From the NCBI RefSeq assembly GCF_018424685.1, contig NZ_QTKX01000001.1, positions 496,001 to 560,000 on the forward strand: a DNA stretch of 64,000 nt, in the 5' to 3' direction. This DNA is from Mesobacillus boroniphilus (GTDB taxonomy: Bacteria; Bacillota; Bacilli; Bacillales; Cytobacillaceae). Under the pieces are notes generated by a model. The model was not told the origin of the DNA. It worked only from the letters and a program-made list of their open reading frames with translations, and searched no databases. Positions within the stretch are counted from its first letter, which is position 1. The number at the start of each line of letters is the position of its first letter. Position numbers and translations under genes: made by a program. This document shows positions 39,003 to 47,748 of this stretch, piece by piece.

Positions 39003-39404
39003 ATGGCCAAAAAGAAACTTCATCCCTCTGTTGAAAAGTTCAAGGAATTTGTGAAAGCCCACCCCGAGCTCGTGCAGGAAGTCAGGAAGGGGAATACGAG
39101 CTGGCAGGAAATGTACGAAGATTGGTACCTGCTCGGTGAGGATGATCCAAAATGGAATAATAAAAGCCAAAATGACAAGGACGAAAAAAGCGAAGAAAAG
39201 GAAAAGAAAACGGATTGGTTAGGAACGATAATGGGTGCTGTTAAAAATATGGATCCCGAGCAGATGCAAGGACAGATCCATAATATAAGCCAGGCACTCG
39301 GAGCGATCCAGGGTGTGCTTTCTCAGTTTCAGGGAAGCAAAGGCGGACAGCAGGCATCTAAAGGTTCAGGCCCTGCACATCCTTTCTCATTCAGGCAGGA
39401 TTAG
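39003..39404 (+). CDS. ylbD: YlbD family spore coat protein
   Basis: 133 residues; family start KLHPSVEKFKEFVKAHPELV and WQEMYEDWYLLGEDD, then an acidic/lysine-rich linker and a Gly/Gln-rich C-terminus. The B. subtilis homologue is a spore coat component. ATG after GAGGTGAAAGT. Forms a pair with ylbE, 14 bp downstream. Confidence 0.85.
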   Translation: MAKKKLHPSVEKFKEFVKAHPELVQEVRKGNTSWQEMYEDWYLLGEDDPKWNNKSQNDKDEKSEEKEKKTDWLGTIMGAVKNMDPEQMQGQIHNISQALGAIQGVLSQFQGSKGGQQASKGSGPAHPFSFRQD

Positions 39405-39418
39405 ATTGGAGGCTAACA

Positions 39419-39658
39419 ATGCGTAAAGATGTCATGGAGCAATTACGATCAAATAAAGAATTGATAGAGTTCGTCCGAGCCCAGCCTAACTGGTACAGGA
39501 AGCTGAGCAGGGATCCCAGGGATATTTATTCTGCACAGATTGCCGCGCTGCACCATTTTGAAAAAACCATCCCGCATAAGGTTCAAAAATTCTCAAACAA
39601 TGTCCAGATGGCATCGATGATGATGCATATGTTCTCGAGCATGAATTCCAAATCATGA
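39419..39658 (+). CDS. ylbE: YlbE-like protein
   Basis: 79 residues; MRKDVMEQLRSNKELIEFVRAQPNWYRKLSRDP is typical of the YlbE family, followed by an amphipathic Met-rich helix. Function unknown; position between ylbD and ylbF is as in B. subtilis. ATG after TTGGAGG. A hairpin AAAGCTTTC/GAAAGCTTT (39660-39689) follows. Confidence 0.85.
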   Translation: MRKDVMEQLRSNKELIEFVRAQPNWYRKLSRDPRDIYSAQIAALHHFEKTIPHKVQKFSNNVQMASMMMHMFSSMNSKS

Positions 39659-39804
39659 CAAAGCTTTCTTCTGAATGAGGAAAGCTTTGCTTGCTTAGAG
39701 AATTGGATTCAGCAGGCATGCCAGGCTTTCAGGTGATGCTAGCCCGGAAAGTTTAGCTTTTCTGGCAGTTTCATGGTAAAATGATGTTCGGAGGTGAGCC
39801 AGCA

Positions 39805-40248
39805 TTGCTTGCTGTTACATCAGAAAGAGTCTTATTGTTGGAAGAAGCTGAACAGTTAGTCAGCATGATTTTACAATCTGATATTGCCGAATGTTATCGG
39901 GAATGTTTATATAATGTTAAAAATAATCCGGAGACACAGAGGAAGGTTCGTGAATTTGTGGACATGAAGGAACGCTACGAAGAGGTCCAGCGTTTCGGAA
40001 AGTACCATCCAGACTACAAGGAAGTCATGGGCCAAATCCGGATTGTTAAAAGAGAGCTGGACATGGATGAGGTAATTGCCGAATTCAAGAAAGCGGAAAA
40101 TGACTTACAGAGCCTGCTTGATGAGGTTAGTGTGATCATCGGCAGATCCGTTTCAGAGAGCGTGAAAGTCCCTACCGGGAATCCTTTCTTCGAAAGCTCT
40201 TGCGGAGGCGGTTGCGGCAGCGGAGGAAGCTGTGGGTGCTCTGCGTAG
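39805..40248 (+). CDS. ylbF: RicF (YlbF), subunit of the RicAFT complex
   Basis: 147 residues from a TTG 7 bp after GGAGGTGA. Helical body with VQRFGKYHPDYKEV and VKVPTGNPFF, ending in a Cys cluster CGGGCGSGGSCGCSA. In B. subtilis YlbF, YmcA and YaaT form a complex with Fe-S clusters that promotes RNase Y-dependent mRNA maturation, competence, sporulation and biofilm formation. The C-terminal cysteines fit cluster binding. Confidence 0.92.
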   Translation: MLAVTSERVLLLEEAEQLVSMILQSDIAECYRECLYNVKNNPETQRKVREFVDMKERYEEVQRFGKYHPDYKEVMGQIRIVKRELDMDEVIAEFKKAENDLQSLLDEVSVIIGRSVSESVKVPTGNPFFESSCGGGCGSGGSCGCSA

Positions 40249-40259
40249 ATTATCACCAG

Positions 40260-40286
40260 AAAGCATGGGTAACCCATGCTTTTTTA
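40260..40286 (+). terminator. ylbF terminator
   Basis: AAAGCATGGGT/ACCCATGCTTT with almost no loop, then T-run. Confidence 0.8.
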
Positions 40287-40415
40287 TTATGATTCTGGCC
40301 CTGTATGATCCCAATGTAGGTTTTAGAATGGGTTAAATGGGATTGATTATTGAAAAAACTGTTTTTTGTATGCTAGACTAGTACAAAGCAAACGTTTACC
40401 GAAGGGGAAAAGAAT

Positions 40416-40691
40416 ATGATAGGACAGAGGCAAGGTATCATCGTCTGGCTGTATTCATTAAAGCAAGCCAAGATGCTCAGAAGATTTGGAAATGTTCATT
40501 TTGTCTCGAAAAAATTGAAATATGCAGTCATATACTGCAATCTCGATGAGGCAGAGACGCTGATGGATAAAATCAGTTCATATTCGTTTGTTAAAAAGGT
40601 GGAACCTTCCTATAAACCATTCTTAAAAATGGAATTCGAAAACTCTTCCCCTGATAAGGCAAAAGAATATGATTATAAGATGGGAATATAG
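40416..40691 (+). CDS. ylbG: YlbG family protein (DUF2129)
   Basis: 91 residues: [35 protein letters not shown] and [19 protein letters not shown] are the family pattern. Small soluble ferredoxin-like alpha/beta protein; function unknown. ATG after GAAGGGGAAAAG. Followed by a terminator shared with the convergent gene. Confidence 0.85.
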   Translation: MIGQRQGIIVWLYSLKQAKMLRRFGNVHFVSKKLKYAVIYCNLDEAETLMDKISSYSFVKKVEPSYKPFLKMEFENSSPDKAKEYDYKMGI

Positions 40692-40721
40692 AACCGTTCT
40701 TGAATAGCTTATTGTTAGAAG

Positions 40722-40750
40722 AAAAGGTGAGGGGAATCCTCACCTTTTTT
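40722..40750. terminator. Bidirectional terminator after ylbG
   Basis: AAAAGGTGAGG, loop GGAAT, CCTCACCTTTT, T-run; A-run on the left for the opposite strand. Confidence 0.88.
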
Positions 40751-40753
40751 GCG

Positions 40754-41143
40754 TTATTGAAGCGGTGGTATATAGTGGTTCAGCCTTAAAATGCCAATAA
40801 GGTGTTGATAGTACAGTTCTTTTTCGGCGAACATCGTCGAAGGTTTGGCATCAAATTCAATGATGGTTTTTCCCAGTTCAGCAGCCAATTCTGCAAACAT
40901 GTCGAAGCGTTTGTTTTTCAAGACATGAGGATTTGGAACGCCCTCCCTGCATACATAGAGTGCCTGGAATTTCCCAGGGTCGGTTGGCTTGAGCACAACG
41001 ACAAGGGAACTTACATCCTTTTCATTTATTTTTGTATGGATTGCCATCAAGTGCATCAACCGTTGCTGGTTTGCCCTTGCAGTTTCTATCAATTCGTAAA
41101 GATCCGAATATCCTTCTCCAAGCTCGATAAAACGCTGAATCAA
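40754..41143 (-). CDS. Conserved hypothetical protein
   Basis: 129 residues, soluble alpha/beta protein: FIELGEGYSDLYELIETARANQ, then VSSLVVVLKPTDPGKFQALYVCREGV. TTG start after AAGGGGTAA. I recognise it as a protein usual at this place in Bacillus genomes, sometimes loosely labelled methylthioribose kinase, but no kinase motif is visible. Function unknown. Confidence 0.65.
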   Translation of the reverse strand: MIQRFIELGEGYSDLYELIETARANQQRLMHLMAIHTKINEKDVSSLVVVLKPTDPGKFQALYVCREGVPNPHVLKNKRFDMFAELAAELGKTIIEFDAKPSTMFAEKELYYQHLIGILRLNHYIPPLQ

Positions 41144-41310
41144 TCTGAATTACCCCTTCCAACTTATCATTCCATCATACTTTAACATTTGTAGTCAAAA
41201 ATTTGAAGTGTTTGTCAGGCTCGATTCTTTCATACAATTTTTAAATTTTTTCTTACTCTTCTCCTTTGTTTTTGCTATTTTATTAGTAGTAGAGATTGGA
41301 GAGTAGTTAA

Positions 41311-42708
41311 ATGAAGAAAGTGTCTTTCCTGATGACCACAGGATTATTCATAATTATATTTGCAGCCATCATTTGGCAATGGAGTGCTTTTTTGGATAAA
41401 AAAGGAAGAATAGCCGAATCAAGGCGAGATACATCTATCGTTGCTACGGTGAAGGTTGAACAGAACCAGCTTCATGTAAAGCAGACCTTTGATGGTCTTG
41501 ATATGGACCGACAATACCATGCAGTCATCCCGGCACAGGCTACAGAGGTCAAGTGCACCGATGGAGAAGGGAATCCGTGTTATGGTGGATATGAACAATT
41601 GCCAAAAGGGGAAAAAATGCATTTTGAGTTCACTATTAAATCTGGACCAGGGCTTGCCTTGCTCTTAAATGATTGGTTGATTGTACTGAAGGATGCAACG
41701 ATCAACAAGACGCGTTTAGAGATTATAGACCAATACTACAGCAGAGGCACATGGGTTGCCGGGGTGCCATTGAAAGGCTATAAGCAAACGGAGTTACTGC
41801 ACTATTATGTTTTTGAAGGAGTGAATTCTACCCCTTCACTATATTGGCAGGATAAGTCCCTGATTAAATTAACTGGGCAAAAAGGAATTGATTATTATAC
41901 CACTCAGAAGGAACAGATCATTTACGAGTTTGACAGTCTTAAGTTCTTTTCCGACAAACATTTATCTGTAGTCATCACTGATGGCCAAAGGACTGTCCGC
42001 GGTAACGGGCTCCTGCTGGCAGGAAACAAGCTGACCGACAAGGAACTTGAGCAGCAATTGGTCTTAGCCTATTTTTCATCGAAGTTTGGAGCAGACATGG
42101 GTAAAGAAAACTGGATTCTTGAGGCATTGGCTTCACTGGTTACAAAGCAGGAACCAGTAAATGCAAAAAGCAGGGCGATGGTCGAGGAGTTGGTGAAAAC
42201 TATGACTTCAGAAGAAATAACTGCTTTTATTAACTATTTTTCCGAAGAGAGTAATCTCGGTGGCAACACGCTTGATGAGTATTTGTCATCCATCAAAGGG
42301 ATGAACACAAATTTCTTCTCAATGAACAGCCAAAAAGGTCCAGGAGTTTTTCCATTGCTTTTTAAAGACGCAAGGAGCGTCATAGTGAATGGAGATGAAA
42401 AGAATGAGCTGGCTGCTGTCATCAAAGGCGATCAATACCTGTTCCCTTTAGTGCCGACTATGGATGCTTTAGGCTATCAAATCAAATTAGGACCTGAATT
42501 TACAACATTAGAAATTTCATCTGCCAGCAACACTTACTACTTCAACATAAAGAATAAAACATTCGTTCATGATGGCCAAAGCTTCGGGCTCCTTGAAAAC
42601 CCATTTCAGAACCTGAATGGTGAATGGTATTTGGAAAAGCACTGGTTAAATGCGATTTTTAAAGTTCAAGTTTCGGAAAATGAAGAAAGGTTTATTCTTG
42701 AATCATAA
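41311..42708 (+). CDS. Membrane-anchored protein resembling a zinc-less M1 peptidase
   Basis: 465 residues with an N-terminal membrane helix (about 5-24) and an extracytoplasmic body. Residues 248-271 read Q-Q-L-V-L, 18 residues, E271 inside WILEALASL. This aligns with the gluzincin pattern HEXXH-X18-E and WLxEGFA of M1 peptidases but lacks both His and the catalytic Glu. The C-terminal about 375-455 looks like a copper amine oxidase N-terminal (stalk) domain. No family was identified outright. Followed closely by repeat copy E. The fold reading is inference. Confidence 0.6.
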   Translation: MKKVSFLMTTGLFIIIFAAIIWQWSAFLDKKGRIAESRRDTSIVATVKVEQNQLHVKQTFDGLDMDRQYHAVIPAQATEVKCTDGEGNPCYGGYEQLPKGEKMHFEFTIKSGPGLALLLNDWLIVLKDATINKTRLEIIDQYYSRGTWVAGVPLKGYKQTELLHYYVFEGVNSTPSLYWQDKSLIKLTGQKGIDYYTTQKEQIIYEFDSLKFFSDKHLSVVITDGQRTVRGNGLLLAGNKLTDKELEQQLVLAYFSSKFGADMGKENWILEALASLVTKQEPVNAKSRAMVEELVKTMTSEEITAFINYFSEESNLGGNTLDEYLSSIKGMNTNFFSMNSQKGPGVFPLLFKDARSVIVNGDEKNELAAVIKGDQYLFPLVPTMDALGYQIKLGPEFTTLEISSASNTYYFNIKNKTFVHDGQSFGLLENPFQNLNGEWYLEKHWLNAIFKVQVSENEERFILES

Positions 42709-42728
42709 AACGTCATTTCGGAGGCAAG

Positions 42729-42776
42729 AACAAAAAGCGCAAGCGCCTCGAGGGGCTAGGCGCCGGAGCTGGATTA
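42729..42776. repeat. Dispersed GC-rich repeat, short inverted copy E
   Basis: AAAAAGCGCAAGCGCCTCGA and GGGGCTAGGCGCCGGAGCTGG are the reverse complement of both ends of copies A and D. About 50 bp, starting 21 bp after the stop codon of a plus-strand gene, so orientation relative to the gene is the same as in the other copies. Confidence 0.7.
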
Positions 42777-42829
42777 AGACCCCATACATGTAGATATCCA
42801 CAACTACATAATTTTATAATTTCCTAAAC

Positions 42830-42985
42830 AAAAAAAAGCCCTGCAGTTTTCTGCAGGGTCCTTCTATATCCCTTCAACAGGATAGAAGGCAAAGGGAGAG
42901 GAGAAACCGGAGGAAGAACTTATGGGGAAACGTAAGTCTTCTCCGCGGTTGGCAACAACATCCTCAAATTGATGTTGTTAATCAT
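42830..42985 (+). ncRNA. Candidate structured RNA / leader upstream of rsmD
   Basis: Three successive hairpins: GCCCTGCAG-TTTT-CTGCAGGG (near 42838-42858); a long bulged stem between AACCGGAGGAAGAACTTA (42905-42922) and TAAGTCTTCTCCGCGGTT (42933-42950); and AACAACATC / GATGTTGTT (42953-42979). Between lies an ATG with GGAGG 8 bp upstream. No T-run follows, so the last hairpin is not a standard terminator. It may be a leader, an sRNA or a dyad of other use; unrecognised. Confidence 0.4.
42922..42972 (+). CDS. Possible 16-residue leader peptide
   Basis: MGKRKSSPRLATTSSN, with GGAGG 8 bp before the ATG. Both the ribosome site and the start codon fall in the 5' arm of a stem, and the stop lies in the loop of the next hairpin. 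Too short to support on its own; only the ribosome site and structure argue for it. Confidence 0.25.
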   Translation: MGKRKSSPRLATTSSN

Positions 42986-43103
42986 CATTATTTCCACATT
43001 AGGAAGGGATATACACTTATTTGGTTAATTTTTTATATGTGTGGTAGGATAAGGGAGTAATTTACATACTATTGAAAAGCTACATGATTGAGGAGTACAT
43101 AAT

Positions 43104-43676
43104 ATGAGAGTTGTATCAGGTGATTTGAAGGGCCGCGCTTTGAAAGCGGTACCTGGAACGTCAACGCGACCTACCACTGATAAAGTAAAGGAAGCGCTGT
43201 TCAATATGATTGGGCCGTATTTTACAGAAGGATTGGGCCTGGATTTATTTGCTGGAAGCGGAGGTCTTGGAATCGAAGCGCTAAGCAGGGGTCTGGATAA
43301 AGTTATTTTTGTCGACCGTGAAGGAAAGGCGATTCATATCATAAATGAAAACCTTAAATCCTGCGGTTTGGAAGAAAAGGCAGAAGTATACCGTAATGAT
43401 GCTGTCAGAGCGTTGAAGGCAATTCAAAAAAGAGACCTTAAGTTCGATTATATATTCTTGGACCCGCCATATAAAAAACAGCAGCTGGTCAAGCTGCTGG
43501 AGATGATTGATAAAGAGAACCTTGTTCAACATGATGGTCTGATCGTCTGCGAGCATGCAAGTGATATCAATCTGCCAGAAAAGGTAGGAGGACTTGTGCA
43601 GACGAGAAGCGAAAAATACGGAATTATAGGAATTACTCTTTATAAAGTTGATGCAGAAGATGAGGGGGAAGTATAA
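43104..43676 (+). CDS. rsmD: 16S rRNA (guanine966-N2)-methyltransferase RsmD
   Basis: 190 residues; SAM-dependent methyltransferase. N-terminus MRVVSGDLKGRALKAVPGTSTRPTTDKVKEALFN is the family signature, SAM loop LDLFAGSGGLGIEALSRG, catalytic DPPY motif in FLDPPYKKQQ. ATG after TGAGGAG. Joined to coaD, whose start follows the stop directly, as is usual in Firmicutes. Confidence 0.95.
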   Translation: MRVVSGDLKGRALKAVPGTSTRPTTDKVKEALFNMIGPYFTEGLGLDLFAGSGGLGIEALSRGLDKVIFVDREGKAIHIINENLKSCGLEEKAEVYRNDAVRALKAIQKRDLKFDYIFLDPPYKKQQLVKLLEMIDKENLVQHDGLIVCEHASDINLPEKVGGLVQTRSEKYGIIGITLYKVDAEDEGEV

Positions 43677-44189
<513 letters not shown>

Positions 44190-44197
<8 letters not shown>

Positions 44198-45413
44198 CTT
44201 TCAATATCCGATTTCCAAGTAACCATACATAAATGAGCAAACTCCCGATGGTAATAAGCGGACCGGCCGTGGTGAGCATGTTATGCGCGTCTGCCAGGCG
44301 ATTTCCTTCAGAAGTAAGATATTCCATTACAGGCAGGGCATTTGATGGCTGGCCATCTTCAAAAAAGCGCTCATAAACCGGCTTCCATAAAATGAATGCA
44401 TAGAATGCTGCAAAGATTCCATGAAATATTCTTGCGAAAAAGAAAGGCTGGAAGCGAATGTCTGTCTGGGCAAGAATACTGGCAACCTGGGCCTGGACGC
44501 TAAACCCGCTGAATGCGAGGATGAAGCTGGTGATGACAGCCTGATGCATCAAAGTAGCTTCCTGGATCTGGCTGGTCATCTGGCTGCCGAGAGTGATTTC
44601 GAATAGGCCTGAAATGAATGGCAAGCTCAAGCTTTCTGTCATGCCGAGCATCACCAGCAAGATTTCAAGGAATTCAGCCAGGAAGGCGGTAATGTGAAGG
44701 TGGAATAATAGTTTGTTAATAACTGAGAATAAGATAATGAAACCGCCAATCATCAACAAGGTCTGGATGGAAGACATAACAGCGTCACCCAGCAGTTTTC
44801 CTATCGGACGGTTGTCTTTTATCCTTGTCCTATGCAAAGCGGCAAACGCATCCCTGATCGTGAGGTTTCGTTCCTTTTCCTTTGTTGTATTTTCCTCACT
44901 TCTACCGTAGAACCTCATTATCAATCCAACGCTGATGTTTCCAAGGTAATGGGCTAGTGCCAGAATAACACCGAGCTGAACATTATAGAAGAACCCAACT
45001 GATACTGCGCCAAAAATGAATAGCGGGTTGGATGAATTAGTAAACGAAACAAGTCTTTCAGCTTCAATTTTTGACAGCTGCCCTTCCTGTCGCATTCTGG
45101 CGGTCAGCTTTGCTCCTGCGGGGAAGCCGGAAGCCATGCCCATTGCCCAGACAAAACCACCAACACCTGGTACTCTGAACAGTGGCCTCATCAAAGGTTC
45201 CAACAAAACACCAATGAAACGGACGACACCGAATCCAATCAGCATTTCTGAAACGATGAAAAAAGGAAGGAGCGAGGGAAAGACAATTTCCCACCACATA
45301 TTCAAGCCTCTTATCGAAGCATCAAAGGATTGCTGGGGAAAAGAAATGAGTGAAGCAGCCAGTAAAGTGACGGAGGCTGCAAGGAAAAGTGTTTTCATTT
45401 TCGATTTAAGCAC
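44190..45413 (-). CDS. ylbJ: Sporulation integral membrane protein YlbJ
   Basis: 407 residues, about eight to ten membrane helices. Nucleoside-recognition (Gate) domain family: GFVWAMGMASGFPAGAKLTARMRQEGQLS and LVSFTNSSNPLFIFGAVSVGFF. Required for efficient sporulation in B. subtilis. GTG start 7 bp after AAGGAGG. Convergent with coaD. Confidence 0.93.
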
Positions 45414-45876
45414 CTAATATCCTCCTTCCTGCGGTCTTGCTGTGAAACTGTTTTAATCAATGGTAAAATAGAAGGAAACTCACCAGAGGAGGGGCATCTT
45501 CCATTCAAGGTCCATTTATATGTACTTTCCGGACCGGATGTATAAAGCCCTATTGATCCTGATTATTAATTTCCTATGCATTCTAACTATTTTTATTTCG
45601 TTATGAAAATTGGCTGTGTTCGCATTGATTTTTTGCTTTTTTGAAACGTGCTTGCGTCAGCATTCGTATATGCAACGGGCTCTAATCAATTCAGGCCTCG
45701 TACTGCTAATGCTGGTTTCATGATCAAAAAAAAGTTTGCGAAAAGCCTAAAAAATACATAAATAATGGTTAGTTGTCAGCCTTGTCCTCATATAAATCAA
45801 TATACTCGCTGAACTCCAAATTAGACCAAGTTTAGTCTGTATCGAAAAAATCATGGTTTTAAGGGAGGAAAAAGCT
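45414..45876. other. Intergenic region between ylbJ and ylbK
   Basis: 463 bp. A 28-codon frame at 45520-45606 could encode a hydrophobic peptide (MYFPDRMYKALLILIINFLC then ILTIFISL) with AAGG 9 bp upstream; support is thin. No hairpin of note. GAGGAGGGGC at about 45487 is a good ribosome site without a suitable start codon after it. Confidence 0.35.
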
Positions 45877-46668
45877 TTGGCAAGTCCAAAGATAGGTTTA
45901 GCTCTTGGATCAGGTGGAGCACGAGGATTTGCACATCTGGGTGTCATAAAAGTTCTCACAGATGAAGGCATTCCGATTGATTTGATAGCCGGAAGCAGCA
46001 TGGGGGCACTTGTGGCTTCATTTTACGGTGCAGGCCTTGACGTGGATCGGCTTTATAAACTATCGCGTGTGTTCAAACGGAAATATTATCTGGACTTTAC
46101 GGTCCCTAAGATGGGGTTTATCGCCGGGAAAAGGGTTAAGGAGCTCATCAGGATTTTTACCCATGGTAAAATGATCGAAGAACTGGATATCCCGATTGGC
46201 ATTGTTGCAACAGACCTGATGTCAGGGGAGAAGGTCGTTTTCAAAAAAGGCCCAGTGGCGGAAGCTGTAAGGGCTAGCATTGCTATACCGGGTATTTTTG
46301 TTCCGGAAAAGCTAGATGGAAGATTGTTTGTCGATGGCGGAGTTGTTGACCGGATCCCCGTTTCTGTTGCCAAGGAGATGGGAGCAGATATAGTCATCGC
46401 AGTGGATGTATCCAGCGTTAAGAAAAACGAGGATGTTACCTCGATTTTTGATGTAATCATGCAGAGTATCGATATCATGCAAATGGAGCTTGTCGCTAAT
46501 CGGGAGGTTGCATCGGATATAATGCTCAGGCCGCCAGTTGATATGTTTAATTCAAAAGCATTCACCAATATAGAAGAAATCATTGCAATCGGTGAAGAAG
46601 AAGCTAAAAAGCACATCGATAAGATAAAAAAGTGCATTGAACAATGGAAGGAGCCACAAACAGAATGA
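45877..46668 (+). CDS. ylbK: Patatin-like phospholipase YlbK
   Basis: 263 residues from a TTG 8 bp after GGGAGG, giving the compact start MASPKIGLALGSGGARG. Oxyanion loop GSGGARG (11-17), nucleophile Ser41 in GSSMG, catalytic Asp in FVDGGVVDRIP: the Ser-Asp dyad of the RssA/NTE patatin family. Soluble, probably a lipid acyl hydrolase. Overlaps ylbL by 4 bp (ATGA). Confidence 0.93.
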   Translation: MASPKIGLALGSGGARGFAHLGVIKVLTDEGIPIDLIAGSSMGALVASFYGAGLDVDRLYKLSRVFKRKYYLDFTVPKMGFIAGKRVKELIRIFTHGKMIEELDIPIGIVATDLMSGEKVVFKKGPVAEAVRASIAIPGIFVPEKLDGRLFVDGGVVDRIPVSVAKEMGADIVIAVDVSSVKKNEDVTSIFDVIMQSIDIMQMELVANREVASDIMLRPPVDMFNSKAFTNIEEIIAIGEEEAKKHIDKIKKCIEQWKEPQTE

Positions 46669-47690
46669 GCAGAAAGAAGTCTATAGCTCTGTCTATATTG
46701 GCAGCTATTTTATTAATGGCTAGCGCTCTTTATTACTTGCCTTACTATGTTACAAAACCAGGGATGGCAAAGGAGCTGGAACCGATTGTCGAGGTTGAGG
46801 ACGGTTATGATGAAGAAGGGAGCTTCATGCTTACGACCGTCAGGATGGGAAGAGCGAATATATATGCCTATATCATTGCCAAGCTGAGCAAATATCAGGA
46901 AATCTATCCTGTAGAAGATATAAGGGCAGAGAATGAATCTGATGAAGAATACAATATTCGCCAGCTGCACATGATGGATAACTCAAAAACATCGGCAATA
47001 GAGGTTGCTTATAACAAAGCAGGAAAACCAGTTGATTACACCTATAAAGGAGTTTATGTGTTAAGGACAATGGAAGGGATGCCGGCTGAGGGCAAACTTA
47101 TGCCAGGCGATCTAGTTTTCCAGGTGGATGGCAATGCATTTGAATCATCTGATGAGTTCATAGAATATATCAGTTCTAAAAAGCCAGGGGATACAGTCGA
47201 GCTTTCCTATAAACGGAATGGCAAAACAAATTCAGTAAAAGTCCCGCTAAAGGCGCTTGAAGATGGAAGTGACCGACCGGTAGTAGGAATACAGCTTGTG
47301 GATGACAAAGAAATAGACGTGGAGCCTGACGTAACGGTCCAATCCGATGAAATAGGTGGTCCATCGGCTGGGCTTATGTTCTCACTGGAAATCTACAATC
47401 AATTGATTGAGGAAGATTTGACAAAAGGATATGAAATAGCCGGTACAGGGACAATGAGTCCTAATGGAACGGTGGGAAGAATTGGCGGGATCCAACAGAA
47501 AGTGGTTGCTGCAGATAAGGCAGGCGCAGAAATATTCTTTGCTCCGTTTGAAAGAGGTGCCAAGGGATCGAACTATGAAGAGGCACTTATCGCCGCTAAA
47601 GATATTGATACAAAAATGAAAATAGTCCCTGTGGATACTTTTGATGAAGCTGTATCCTACCTGGAGAATCTAAAAGAAAAATCAAGCTGA
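46665..47690 (+). CDS. ylbL: PDZ-Lon-type membrane serine protease YlbL
   Basis: 341 residues from the ATG overlapping the ylbK stop (ATGA). N-terminal membrane anchor (about 7-25), PDZ domain (about 110-200: GVYVLRTMEGMPAEGKLMPGDLVFQVDG), C-terminal Lon protease domain with the Ser234/Lys279 dyad (GGPSAG; GRIGGIQQK). In B. subtilis YlbL degrades the DNA-damage checkpoint protein YneA together with CtpA. Ribosome site AAGGAG is 11 bp away. Confidence 0.93.
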   Translation: MSRKKSIALSILAAILLMASALYYLPYYVTKPGMAKELEPIVEVEDGYDEEGSFMLTTVRMGRANIYAYIIAKLSKYQEIYPVEDIRAENESDEEYNIRQLHMMDNSKTSAIEVAYNKAGKPVDYTYKGVYVLRTMEGMPAEGKLMPGDLVFQVDGNAFESSDEFIEYISSKKPGDTVELSYKRNGKTNSVKVPLKALEDGSDRPVVGIQLVDDKEIDVEPDVTVQSDEIGGPSAGLMFSLEIYNQLIEEDLTKGYEIAGTGTMSPNGTVGRIGGIQQKVVAADKAGAEIFFAPFERGAKGSNYEEALIAAKDIDTKMKIVPVDTFDEAVSYLENLKEKSS

Positions 47691-47712
47691 ACCAGCTTGA
47701 TTTTTCTTTTTT
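47682..47712 (+). terminator. ylbL terminator
   Basis: AAATCAAGCTG, loop AAC, CAGCTTGATTT, then TTC and a T-run; overlaps the stop codon. Confidence 0.85.
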
Positions 47713-47748
47713 AATGTAATTTTATTTCAAAACCTTTGGCGCAGGTTT

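Noticed and set aside
40387..40400. cre-like AAACGTTTAC upstream of ylbG
   Set aside because: Three mismatches to the CcpA consensus at outer positions, and ylbG has no link to carbon control.
42953..42979. Terminator before rsmD
   Set aside because: The hairpin is A+T-rich with an 8-nt loop and no T-run after it.
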